The notes beneath the pieces were generated by a model. It saw nothing but the letters and a program-made list of their open reading frames with translations, searched no databases and had not been told where the DNA came from. 20,866 bases of DNA, from positions 1 to 20,866 of the forward strand of contig JBBUBW010000022.1 in assembly GCA_038058095.1 (NCBI GenBank). Direction: 5' to 3'. Shown in pieces: positions 1 through 7,423 of the stretch. The stretch is from VMFW01 sp038058095 (GTDB taxonomy: Bacteria; Patescibacteriota; Minisyncoccia; UBA6257; 2-01-FULL-56-20). The stretch's first letter is position 1. Each line of letters opens with the position of its first letter. The position numbers were made by a program, and so were the translations under genes.

Positions 1-2
1 TT

Positions 3-644
3 CCGCCCGCCGAGCCCAGTCAGTTCCGTTCGGATATTTTCAAACAGACACCGCAAATGAAAGCTTATTATTCTCTTTATTTTCACAACATACAGAAATT
101 TCTTAAACGAAAAAACAAAACCTTCGCCGTTTTAGGCCACCTCCACACTCCCCATCGGGGAGAAAATTTCAAAATTATTGGCAGCTTCCACGACGGCCAC
201 GTTTATGAAAATGAAAATATAGTCGCTATAAGCGACGTCCATCTCGGAATCTACGACTACTCTAAAGAAGAAATAGAAAACCTTAAAGCTCTTTTAAACC
301 GGCCCAAAATAAAAATCATTCTCCTAGGCGATTTTTTCGACCTTTTTTACTCAACCCCAAAGAAACTTAAGGAAAATTATTCCGACATCATCGAGTTAAT
401 CAAAAAGAAAGAAAAAACGGGGGATATAATTTATATCCGTGGCAACTACGACAAGAACATCACTAAAAATTTAGGTATCCCTTCCGTTCGTGAATACATA
501 GAAAGCAGCACCATTTTCTTCCACGGCCACACTTGCGACCCACTCTACACTCTCTTTCCGTTTAATATCTTCCAATACCTGCGCGCCAAACTTGGTTATA
601 GCCTCTATTGGTTAAGACCTCTGTATCTCAAATTCCACTCATGA
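3..644 (+). CDS. Metallophosphoesterase, 5'-partial, tandem-domain and C-terminally short
   Basis: Calcineurin-like metallophosphoesterase related to the LpxH (UDP-2,3-diacylglucosamine hydrolase) group; substrate unknown. The frame is open to the window edge, so the gene probably starts upstream; the first ATG is at 57. Numbering from that ATG, a GHLH motif at residues 27-30 followed by a GSFHDG strand looks like the end of one domain. A second domain then begins with SDVHLG (DxH at 60-62), followed by GD at 91-92, GNYD at 129-132 and HGH at 156-158. The usual terminal GHTH motif of this second domain is absent because a TGA stop comes about 35 residues after HGH. The protein is therefore either a tandem enzyme whose last domain is truncated, or a rearranged fold that borrows the upstream GHLH. 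The first Nudix gene begins 15 nt downstream. Confidence 0.72.
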   Translation, partial: PPAEPSQFRSDIFKQTPQMKAYYSLYFHNIQKFLKRKNKTFAVLGHLHTPHRGENFKIIGSFHDGHVYENENIVAISDVHLGIYDYSKEEIENLKALLNRPKIKIILLGDFFDLFYSTPKKLKENYSDIIELIKKKEKTGDIIYIRGNYDKNITKNLGIPSVREYIESSTIFFHGHTCDPLYTLFPFNIFQYLRAKLGYSLYWLRPLYLKFHS

Positions 645-650
645 TAAAAT
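645..650 (+). promoter_or_regulatory. Candidate -10 element for the first Nudix gene
   Basis: TAAAAT lies directly after the upstream stop codon and 9 nt before the ATG at 660. There is no Shine-Dalgarno sequence in between. No clear -35 is visible. Transcription from here would give an almost leaderless mRNA, matching the arrangement in front of several other genes in the window. Confidence 0.35.
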
Positions 651-659
651 TTTAGTAAA

Positions 660-1073
660 ATGGAATTACAAGTTGGGGTTAAGGCGCTTTTGAAAAATAA
701 GGAGGGGAAGTATTTGCTTGTGAGGCGCTCGCTAAAAAAATACCCAGAAGCGCCGGGGGCGGTGTGGGATATTGTTGGCGGCAGGATTGAGGCGGGGACG
801 CCGCTTTTGGAAAATTTAAAACGCGAAATTAGAGAAGAAACTTCGCTTGAAGTTAGAGGTGAAGTGAAATTAATCGGGGCGCAGGATATTTTAAGAGTGC
901 CGGGGCGACACGTGGTACGGCTAACTTATTTAGGCGAGATAGACGGCGAACCGAAAATCAACGAAGAAAACACGGAATGGAAATGGTTTACGATTGAGGA
1001 AATGAAAAAAATGAAGCCGGACGAATTGGACCAGTATTTTAAAGAGCTTCTAGATAAAGGACTTTTTGGATAA
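660..1073 (+). CDS. Nudix hydrolase (137 aa)
   Basis: Nudix-family pyrophosphohydrolase; it would cleave a nucleoside diphosphate linked to another group, but the substrate cannot be read from sequence. The Nudix box covers about residues 41-63, with GRIEAG followed by REIREETSL. It departs from the consensus GX5EX7REUXEEXGU in two places: the first Glu is Thr and the final Gly is Ser. The metal-binding REXXEE core (R55, E56, E59, E60) is intact, so activity is still likely. The size is normal for a single-domain Nudix protein. The next gene is a second, unrelated-looking Nudix protein that starts 4 nt after this stop, so the two are probably co-transcribed. Confidence 0.88.
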   Translation: MELQVGVKALLKNKEGKYLLVRRSLKKYPEAPGAVWDIVGGRIEAGTPLLENLKREIREETSLEVRGEVKLIGAQDILRVPGRHVVRLTYLGEIDGEPKINEENTEWKWFTIEEMKKMKPDELDQYFKELLDKGLFG

Positions 1074-1077
1074 AAAT

Positions 1078-1650
1078 ATGAAAGAACATAAAAACGATCC
1101 CCTGCCACCGAACGCTAAACTGATTTTTAAGGGCCAGATTTTTGAAACTTGGCAGTGGGAGCAGAAAATGTTTGATGGGAGCACGGAGATTTTTGAGCGT
1201 GTGAAACGACCGAATACGGCGCAGGTGATTGCGACGAAAGGCGATAAAATATTAATTCAAAAGCAAGAACAGCCGGGGAAAAGCGGTCCCTACTATTCCC
1301 TCTCGGGTGGGCGGTGCGATAGAGATGAAAACCCCACGCAAGCGGCAAAAAGAGAACTTCTTGAAGAGACGGGATATGTTTCCAATGATTGGGTTTTGTG
1401 GCGAGAAGAAACTCCCTTAACGAAAGTGATTTGGACGATTTATACTTTTATTGCTCGGGACTGTAAAAAAGAAAAAGAGCCGCATCTTGATGCGGGAGAA
1501 AGAATTGAAAATATCTGGGTAGATTTTGATGAATTTTTAAAAATGGCGGAGGGGATGCTTTTTTATGACCGAGAGTCTTTAGTGATGCTTTTAAGAATGA
1601 AAACGGACCCACAAGAAAAAGAGAAGTTTAGGAAATTGATTTTTGGATAA
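1078..1650 (+). CDS. Nudix hydrolase, ADP-ribose pyrophosphatase-like
   Basis: Second Nudix hydrolase, about 190 aa, resembling the NudF/ADP-ribose pyrophosphatase group in layout: an N-terminal beta region (IFKGQIFETWQWEQKMFDG) before the catalytic domain. The Nudix box at residues 78-100 matches the consensus fully (G78, E84, R92-E93, E96-E97, G99). I chose the ATG at 1078 because a GGA lies 7 nt upstream and the preceding stop ends at 1073. A TTG at 1066 in the same frame, with AAAGGA just upstream, is an alternative that would overlap the preceding gene by 8 nt. The natural substrate (ADP-ribose, a sugar nucleotide or other) is inferred only from general resemblance. Confidence 0.85.
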   Translation: MKEHKNDPLPPNAKLIFKGQIFETWQWEQKMFDGSTEIFERVKRPNTAQVIATKGDKILIQKQEQPGKSGPYYSLSGGRCDRDENPTQAAKRELLEETGYVSNDWVLWREETPLTKVIWTIYTFIARDCKKEKEPHLDAGERIENIWVDFDEFLKMAEGMLFYDRESLVMLLRMKTDPQEKEKFRKLIFG

Positions 1651-1665
1651 GACAAAACTGTCTTA
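1648..1665. promoter_or_regulatory. 18-bp dyad in front of iscS
   Basis: TAAGACA and TGTCTTA form perfect 7-bp inverted arms separated by AAAC. The dyad starts at the stop codon of the Nudix gene and ends 7 nt before the iscS ATG. It could be an operator for the iron-sulfur operon or an mRNA hairpin close to the start codon. It has no poly-T tail, so it is not a convincing terminator. Confidence 0.35.
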
Positions 1666-1672
1666 AATTTTA

Positions 1673-2938
1673 ATGCAGAAAAAAATATACTATTTTGACC
1701 ACGCGGCAACGACACCAATTCGAAGAGAGGTGCTCGCCGCCATGAACCCTTATTTTTCTAAGGAATTCGGTAATCCTTCAAACCTTTATGAGTTGAGCCG
1801 GCGGGCAAAGTCAGCAATAGTAGAAGCGACTAAAAAGATTGCGGATACTCTAGGGTGCCAAACGGAAGAATTTGTTTTTACGGGATCGGCAACGGAGGCA
1901 AACAACATCACGATTCAAGGAATTGCGAAGGCAAATAGAGAGAAAGGAAATAAAATTATAATTTCTAATGTCGAACATAAAAGTGTTCTTGCGACTTGCC
2001 AAGCTTTGAAAAAAGAAGGATTTGAAATTCAGGAATTGGGAGTAGGAACGGACGGGCTTTTGCGACCGAGCGATCTTGAAAAGGCACTGGATGAAAAAAC
2101 AATTTTAGTTTCAATTATTTATGCCGACAGCGAGACCGGTTCAACTCAGCCGATAAAAGAATTCTCCAGTATAATCAAAAAATTTAAGGAAGCACACAGG
2201 AAAGCGACGCCTTATTTTCATACCGATGCCACCCAAGCAGTGGCGTATTTAGATACAGATGTTAATGAGTTGGGGGTGGATCTTATAACTTTATCAGCCC
2301 ACAAGATTTACGGGCCAAAAGGCGTGGGCGGACTTTTTGTGAGAAAAGGCGTGGAAATTTCTCCGCTTATTTTTGGCGGAGGACCGAGAGGAAAGCTTAG
2401 GGCAGGGACGGAAAATGTCTCGGGGATAGTAGGTTTTGGCGAGGCGGTAAGACTTATTAAATCTGAAAAAGAAACCAAATCGAAACAAATTAAGTTTTTG
2501 CGAGACAAACTAGAGAAAGGAATTTTTGAAAGTATTCCTAAAGTGGTGCTAAACGGCCACCCGATTAAAAGGCTTCCGAATTTTTTAAACGTTTCTATTT
2601 TGGATATTGAGGGAGAAGCGCTACTTCTTCACCTTGATGAAAAAGGGATTTACGTAAGTACTGGTTCGGCTTGCAACTCGGAAAGTTTGGAGCCGTCGTA
2701 TATACTTACAGCTCTGGGCCGTCCCTATGAATTTATCCACGGGAGTATTAGATTTACGTTAGGCAAGGACACAAAAACGGCGGACGTGGAATATTTGCTC
2801 AGAGAATTACCGAAGATTGTAAAAACCTTGCGTCAAATTTCCCCTCTAAACCTAGACCTTAAACAAAAAACCGAGATGTCCCAGCCGAAAGCATTTATTG
2901 GCGGGCAAACACCGCATTTTTTACGAAAGAAGGAGTAA
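1673..2938 (+). CDS. iscS: Cysteine desulfurase IscS/NifS
   Basis: PLP-dependent class V aminotransferase-fold enzyme that takes sulfur from cysteine as a persulfide and passes it to an iron-sulfur scaffold. Visible landmarks are the N-terminal FDHAATTP, EH at 101-102 (His over the cofactor), HTDATQA at 183-189, the PLP lysine K211 in SAHKIYGPKG, RAGTEN at 243-248 and the catalytic cysteine C334 in STGSACNS. The length of 421 aa is slightly longer than usual; the extra is a C-terminal tail after the last helix, ending in a basic stretch. It heads a set of genes with 3-17 nt gaps (NifU-like, Nfu, ferredoxin, reductase), so sulfur is probably delivered to the adjacent scaffold. No clear Shine-Dalgarno is present; a dyad sits just upstream. 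Confidence 0.96.
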   Translation: MQKKIYYFDHAATTPIRREVLAAMNPYFSKEFGNPSNLYELSRRAKSAIVEATKKIADTLGCQTEEFVFTGSATEANNITIQGIAKANREKGNKIIISNVEHKSVLATCQALKKEGFEIQELGVGTDGLLRPSDLEKALDEKTILVSIIYADSETGSTQPIKEFSSIIKKFKEAHRKATPYFHTDATQAVAYLDTDVNELGVDLITLSAHKIYGPKGVGGLFVRKGVEISPLIFGGGPRGKLRAGTENVSGIVGFGEAVRLIKSEKETKSKQIKFLRDKLEKGIFESIPKVVLNGHPIKRLPNFLNVSILDIEGEALLLHLDEKGIYVSTGSACNSESLEPSYILTALGRPYEFIHGSIRFTLGKDTKTADVEYLLRELPKIVKTLRQISPLNLDLKQKTEMSQPKAFIGGQTPHFLRKKE

Positions 2939-2944
2939 AACATA

Positions 2945-3625
2945 ATGAAGAAGAAAATAACAAAACCGCGAAAAATCAGACCGGATGTGGTGAATAAATT
3001 TACCGGCAACACTTGGGCTTATTCAAAAGTGGTGAAGAGCCATTTTTTCAAACCGAGAAATTTGCTTTGGGATAATCCAGATGGTAAAAAGTTTGACGCC
3101 GAGGGCATCGTTGGCTCCCCTGCCTGCGGAGACGTGATGAGAGTGTGGCTCAATATAGACGCGAAAAAAGACAGGATAAAAGAATTTAAGTGGCGGACTT
3201 TCGGTTGCGCGAGCGCCATTGCGGCCACTTCGATGCTTTCGGTAATAATAACGGAACGCGGAGGCATGAAAATTGATAAAGCTATGAAGATCTTGCCCCA
3301 AGATATTATGAAGCGACTAGGAGGATTGCCTGATAGGAAAATTCACTGCTCGGTTTTGGGAGACAAGGCGCTTAGAGCGGCAATCAACGATTGGTTTAAG
3401 AAAACTAATCAAAATGAGAGAATAGCGGTGGAGGGAACAAAAGTTTTGGACCCGAATACAAAAGTGACCGAGGCTGACATTGAAGAGGCGGTGCTTGAGG
3501 GAGCGGTAACTCTGGAGGCGGTGCAAAAAAGAACGAAGGTTGGGATCGGCTATCCGGAATGTTTGCCGGCGGTTGAAGAATTAATTCGTTTTTATAAAGA
3601 AAAATATTTTGGCCGGGAAAAATAA
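2945..3625 (+). CDS. nifU: NifU/IscU-type Fe-S scaffold with degenerate BFD-like C-terminus
   Basis: Iron-sulfur cluster assembly scaffold. Residues 20-150 are an IscU/NifU N-terminal domain with all three cluster cysteines: C61 in SPACGD (with D63), C88 in FGCASAIA and C135 in IHCSVLG. Residues 168-214 (KVTEADIEEAV, GAVTLEAVQKRT, YPECLPAVEELI) follow the pattern of the BFD-like [2Fe-2S] domain found in the middle of NifU. However, the first Cys pair is missing and the usual CGxC is YPEC, leaving only C206, so this part probably cannot hold the standard cluster. The Nfu domain that ends a classical NifU is encoded separately, 3 nt downstream. An AAGGAG 9 nt before the ATG is one of the few strong Shine-Dalgarno sites here. 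Confidence 0.9.
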   Translation: MKKKITKPRKIRPDVVNKFTGNTWAYSKVVKSHFFKPRNLLWDNPDGKKFDAEGIVGSPACGDVMRVWLNIDAKKDRIKEFKWRTFGCASAIAATSMLSVIITERGGMKIDKAMKILPQDIMKRLGGLPDRKIHCSVLGDKALRAAINDWFKKTNQNERIAVEGTKVLDPNTKVTEADIEEAVLEGAVTLEAVQKRTKVGIGYPECLPAVEELIRFYKEKYFGREK

Positions 3626-3628
3626 TCT

Positions 3629-3847
3629 ATGGAAGAAAAAGTTGAAGTAATTTTAAAAAAAGTGAGGCCTTTTATCCAGCTCCATGGCGGGGATGTGAAT
3701 TTAGTCGGAATAAAAAAGGGAGTAGTAACACTAAGGGTTGAGGGAGTGTGCGTGGATTGTCCTTTGGCGGATTTAACTTATAATAAGATGGTCGGGAACT
3801 TAATTAAAGAAGAAGTTCCGGGAATAAAAAAGGTCATTTTAATTTAA
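3629..3847 (+). CDS. Nfu-type Fe-S carrier (NifU C-terminal domain)
   Basis: A 72-aa stand-alone NifU C-terminal (Nfu) domain. It contains the HGGDV motif at 19-23 and the CVDCP motif with C41 and C44, which in this family bind a [4Fe-4S] cluster at a dimer interface for delivery to target proteins. It lies 3 nt after the scaffold gene and 5 nt before the ferredoxin gene, so it is very probably translated from the same mRNA. With the preceding gene it makes up a NifU split over two reading frames. It is full length for a single-domain Nfu protein. Confidence 0.93.
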   Translation: MEEKVEVILKKVRPFIQLHGGDVNLVGIKKGVVTLRVEGVCVDCPLADLTYNKMVGNLIKEEVPGIKKVILI

Positions 3848-3852
3848 AATTT

Positions 3853-4113
3853 ATGGCAAATCAAAAAGAATACATTAGAAATAGGGCTGATTCTAAAATC
3901 GGGAAAATAGTCGTTGATAGAGATCTTTGCATAGGGGCGGCATCGTGCATAGCGGTTTCGAGCACAACGTTTGAGCTAGATAATGAAAATAAGGCGATTG
4001 TTATAGGGGGAGACGCGGTTGATGACGCAACTCTTATAATGGCGGCAGAATCGTGTCCTACGAAAGCAATAATATTGTTCGACAAAGAGGGTAAACAGGT
4101 TTTCCCTAAATAA
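3853..4113 (+). CDS. One-cluster ferredoxin with three cysteines
   Basis: Small ferredoxin (86 aa) of the single-cluster type. The cluster motif is C26-I-G-A-A-S-C32, with C68-P69 near the end. In the usual four-cysteine motif C-x2-C-x2-C the middle cysteine would be at position 29, which is Ala here. Related ferredoxins with a non-Cys residue there often carry [3Fe-4S], so that or an unusually ligated [4Fe-4S] is expected. It sits 17 nt before an FAD/NAD(P) reductase and is a natural electron carrier for it. It could link the 2-oxoacid oxidoreductase, the reductase and the hydrogenase encoded further along. It has no signal peptide or membrane segment, so it should be cytosolic. Confidence 0.85.
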   Translation: MANQKEYIRNRADSKIGKIVVDRDLCIGAASCIAVSSTTFELDNENKAIVIGGDAVDDATLIMAAESCPTKAIILFDKEGKQVFPK

Positions 4114-4130
4114 TTTTAGGAATTGGTTTT

Positions 4131-5384
4131 ATGGAGAAATATAAATACCTTATTGCGGGAGGGGGCGTGGCGGGAGCAACGGCAGCGGAAACTATCCGAG
4201 GGCGCGATTCGGAAGGCTCGATTGCTATCGTAAACGAAGAGCCGTATATGCTTTATTCGCGGGTAATGCTTTCGAAGCCAAACTTTTTTTTGGGTCAAAT
4301 TCCTTTTGAGAGCATATGGCTTAAAGGAAAAGAGTGGTATGAAAAAAATCGCGTGGTTTTTATGGGCGCGAAAAAACTTGAGAAGCTGGAAACGGGAAGA
4401 AAATTGGCTACACTTTCAGACGGGACTCAAATTGAATACGATAAATTATTACTAGCGACCGGCGTTTGCACTCGAGAGTGGCAAGTGGCGGGGGCTGACA
4501 AAAAAGGGGTTTTTTATTTGCGGACACTAGAGGACGGCAAAAAAATTATTGAGGCGGTAAAGACCGGAAAACGCGCGATAGTAATAGGAGGCGGATTTAT
4601 CGGTTTTGAAATGGCTGATATGCTCCACTTAGCGGGATTGGACGTGACAATGGTTATTCGGGAAAATTATTTTTGGGAACCTTTGCTCAATGAAGCATCC
4701 GGGCGGATGATTGAGAAAGCGATGACAGAAAACGGTGTAAAAATTCTTTACAATTTACTGGTAAATGAGGTTTTAGGCAACGAAGAAGTGAAAGGAGTTT
4801 TATTGAGTAACGGGACACGGCTTGACTGCGATATGATTATTTGCGGCATTGGCGCGGAGTGCCATACGGATTGGATAAAAAGTATAGGGCTAAATGTTAA
4901 TCGGGGAATTTTGGCAAACGAATATTTAGAAACTAATTTGCCGGACATTTGGACGGCAGGAGATACAGCAGAATTTAAAGATCTTATATTAGATGAAACG
5001 GTCCAGATTGGGAATTGGGTAAACGCGAGAGAGCAAGGACGAATTGCCGCCATTAATATGACGGGAGAGAGGAAGCCATTTAAATTTGTTTCCTTTTATA
5101 CCACGCAAGGTATGGGAGTCACAATCGCTTTTGTGGGCGATGTGCGGATGGGACCAGATCGCATTGTAATTCAGCGAGGCTCTCCGGAGATAAATTCTTA
5201 TGGGAGAATCATAATACTAGATAAAGGATCTCGAAAAGAGGTGGAAGGAGCCACATTTATCAACCGAACAAAAGAGATGGGGTCAGTGGCGAAACTGATT
5301 GAGTCAAATATGGACGTCTCTAATAAAACGAAGGAATTGGGAGATCCGAATTTTGATTTAAAATTATTACTTCCCGCTATATAA
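4131..5384 (+). CDS. FAD-dependent NAD(P)-ferredoxin/rubredoxin reductase family protein
   Basis: Pyridine nucleotide-disulfide oxidoreductase fold without the redox disulfide, as in ferredoxin and rubredoxin reductases. The N-terminal FAD site is GGGVAG at 10-15, ATG at 109-111 closes the first FAD segment, the NAD(P) site is IGGGFIGFE at 152-160, and the second FAD contact is WTAGD at 274-278. The roughly 100-residue C-terminal part corresponds to the interface domain. It follows the ferredoxin gene directly, so electron exchange between ferredoxin and NAD(P)H is the likely job. NAD versus NADP preference cannot be assigned by eye. The gene ends 5 nt from the 3' end of the convergent acyl-CoA synthetase gene. 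Confidence 0.88.
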   Translation: MEKYKYLIAGGGVAGATAAETIRGRDSEGSIAIVNEEPYMLYSRVMLSKPNFFLGQIPFESIWLKGKEWYEKNRVVFMGAKKLEKLETGRKLATLSDGTQIEYDKLLLATGVCTREWQVAGADKKGVFYLRTLEDGKKIIEAVKTGKRAIVIGGGFIGFEMADMLHLAGLDVTMVIRENYFWEPLLNEASGRMIEKAMTENGVKILYNLLVNEVLGNEEVKGVLLSNGTRLDCDMIICGIGAECHTDWIKSIGLNVNRGILANEYLETNLPDIWTAGDTAEFKDLILDETVQIGNWVNAREQGRIAAINMTGERKPFKFVSFYTTQGMGVTIAFVGDVRMGPDRIVIQRGSPEINSYGRIIILDKGSRKEVEGATFINRTKEMGSVAKLIESNMDVSNKTKELGDPNFDLKLLLPAI

Positions 5385-5389
5385 AAACG

Positions 5390-7423
5390 CTAATCCAAAA
5401 TTATACGCGCGTCGATTACTTCGACGCTTTTTTGAGTAGCCATAATCGGGTTTAGGTCAATTTCGCTTATTTCGGGATGAGCTAGAGATAAACGAGAAAC
5501 CGCTATAATAAGTTTCTTTATTTTTTGAATATCGACAGGCCTTTCGCCGCGGAGGCCATGAAGAATAGGGAATCCTTTTATTTCTTCGATCATTTCGCTG
5601 GCGCTCGCCTCGCTTACAGGAGCCAATCGCATTGAAATATCTTTCAGGGCTTCCACAAAGATTCCGCCAAGACCAAAAACAATAACCGGGCCAAAGACAG
5701 GATCACGCTTCATGCCGATAATAATTTCCTTGCCGGAAGACATTGGCTGCAAGACTATACCGTCGATATGGGCGGCCGGGGATTTCTTTTTAACGCTTTT
5801 TGTAATTTCATCCCACGCTTTTAAAACTTCATTTGCAGTTTTAAGGCCGAGCCGGACTCCCCCAACGTCGGTTTTGTGAATAACATCTTTCGAGACGACC
5901 TTCATGGCAAGGGGGTATTTACGGGATTGCTTTATAAATTTTTCTAAATCTTTTTTGGAACTGATAAGGGTGCCTTCGAGCTTTATGCCGTAGCTTCGGA
6001 ATAATTTTTCCATCGCTTTATAGGCAGCCATTTTTGGGGGCACATTTTTAGCGACTGGATGGGGTAGGGTCTTTTTTCTATTCCCCTTGGAAACACCGAA
6101 GGCGTCAAGCGCTTCCACAATGTCTTTAGGAAATTCGAAATCAGTAAGTTCGTGAACTTTCAAGATACGCTTACCTGCCTCAACAAATCCTCCGCCAAAA
6201 AATATAGGGAGGATGGTTTTCTTGGAGGCGGCCGAAATGATGATTTCCGCGGTAGCTTCTACTTCCGTCATCATTTGGGGTGTGAGTATTAGGATTATGC
6301 CATCAATGTTTTTTTCATTAACGAGAATATTCAAAGCACTCCCGAAGCGGGAGCTTAAAGCATCACCTAAAATATCTACGGGATTTCCCGTGGCGGCCAT
6401 AGGCGGCAGAACGGAGGCAAGGGCCTGTTTAGTTTTAGTTGATAATTCGGCAAGCTCTAGCGATTCCGATAAATCAATAAGATCGGCGGTGACGATTGAG
6501 GGCCCGCCGCCGTTGGTTAAAATAAGAAGTTTCTTGAGCGGTGAGAAAACCCCAATATGGAAAAGTTTAGCGAAAGTGAAAAGTTCACGGATAGACTCAA
6601 CAGTAACGGCGCCAGCCGATTTGCACGCGGTAAGAAAAATTGCGTCATCCGGAGCCAGCGAGCCTGTATGAGAAGCAACTGCCGCTTGTCCCCTTTCGCT
6701 CCTGCCGGCTTTTAAAATAACTACGGGTTTTTGCTTGGTGAGATTTTTTACCAGCTGAATAAATTTTTCCCCGTCCGTAACTTTTTCAAGATAAACAAGT
6801 ACAGCTTTAGTGCTTTTGTCCTTAGCTAAATATTTAAAAAACTCTAGCTCGGTTAAACCCGCTTCGTTGCCTAGGCTAATAAATTTTGAAAAGCCGATTC
6901 CTTGAGAGATTGCCCAGTCAAGTATGGCTGATCCTAAGGCGCCAGATTGAGACACGAAACCAATATGCCCAGGGAGGGGGGCGCGAGTGGCGAAAGAGGC
7001 ATTTAAGTCAGATTCAGAATTGATTACCCCAAGACAGTTTGGCCCAAGAAGGGTAATTTTGTATTTTTTAGCGATGGATTTTATTTTTTCTTCCAGCGCC
7101 TTCCCATCCGCTCCCGCTTCTTTGAAACCGGCGGAAATGATAATTACAAAGGGAATGTGTTTCTTGCCACAATCAGTGAGAACTTGAGGAACAATGTCGG
7201 CTCTTACGGTGATTAAAGCTAGATCGATCACGGCTGGAATATTTAGGACAGACGGATAAGCTTTGAGTCCTAAAACTTCTTGAGCAGAAATGGTGACCGG
7301 ATAAATATCTCTTTTTTTATTTTGAATAAGATTATAAAGCAGGGCGTAGCCGACTTTGCTTTTGTCGGGAGTGGCGCCGATTACAGCAACAGATTTTGGG
7401 TCAAAAAGTTTTTCGAGAGACAT
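5390..7423 (-). CDS. acdAB: ADP-forming acetyl/acyl-CoA synthetase, fused alpha-beta
   Basis: NDP-forming acyl-CoA synthetase: acyl-CoA + ADP + Pi gives acid + CoA + ATP, a substrate-level phosphorylation step. Domains in order are a CoA-binding Rossmann domain (about 1-130, VAVIGATPDKSKVGY), a succinyl-CoA ligase-like domain (about 145-290) with the phosphohistidine H252 in ASHTGSLA, a second ligase-like domain (about 295-440), and an ATP-grasp beta part (about 455-677) with MKVVSKDVIHKTDVGGV and GLGGIFVEALKD. The single-polypeptide form of 677 aa is common in bacteria and some archaea. It follows the oxidoreductase beta gene with no gap (stop codon directly before the ATG), so it probably uses that enzyme's acyl-CoA product. 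The actual acyl group is not evident. Confidence 0.94.
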   Translation of the reverse strand: MSLEKLFDPKSVAVIGATPDKSKVGYALLYNLIQNKKRDIYPVTISAQEVLGLKAYPSVLNIPAVIDLALITVRADIVPQVLTDCGKKHIPFVIIISAGFKEAGADGKALEEKIKSIAKKYKITLLGPNCLGVINSESDLNASFATRAPLPGHIGFVSQSGALGSAILDWAISQGIGFSKFISLGNEAGLTELEFFKYLAKDKSTKAVLVYLEKVTDGEKFIQLVKNLTKQKPVVILKAGRSERGQAAVASHTGSLAPDDAIFLTACKSAGAVTVESIRELFTFAKLFHIGVFSPLKKLLILTNGGGPSIVTADLIDLSESLELAELSTKTKQALASVLPPMAATGNPVDILGDALSSRFGSALNILVNEKNIDGIILILTPQMMTEVEATAEIIISAASKKTILPIFFGGGFVEAGKRILKVHELTDFEFPKDIVEALDAFGVSKGNRKKTLPHPVAKNVPPKMAAYKAMEKLFRSYGIKLEGTLISSKKDLEKFIKQSRKYPLAMKVVSKDVIHKTDVGGVRLGLKTANEVLKAWDEITKSVKKKSPAAHIDGIVLQPMSSGKEIIIGMKRDPVFGPVIVFGLGGIFVEALKDISMRLAPVSEASASEMIEEIKGFPILHGLRGERPVDIQKIKKLIIAVSRLSLAHPEISEIDLNPIMATQKSVEVIDARIILD

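Noticed and set aside
6213..6671. 152-codon plus-strand open frame
   Set aside because: It lies wholly inside the ADP-forming acyl-CoA synthetase gene on the other strand and has no domain or ribosome-binding site of its own.
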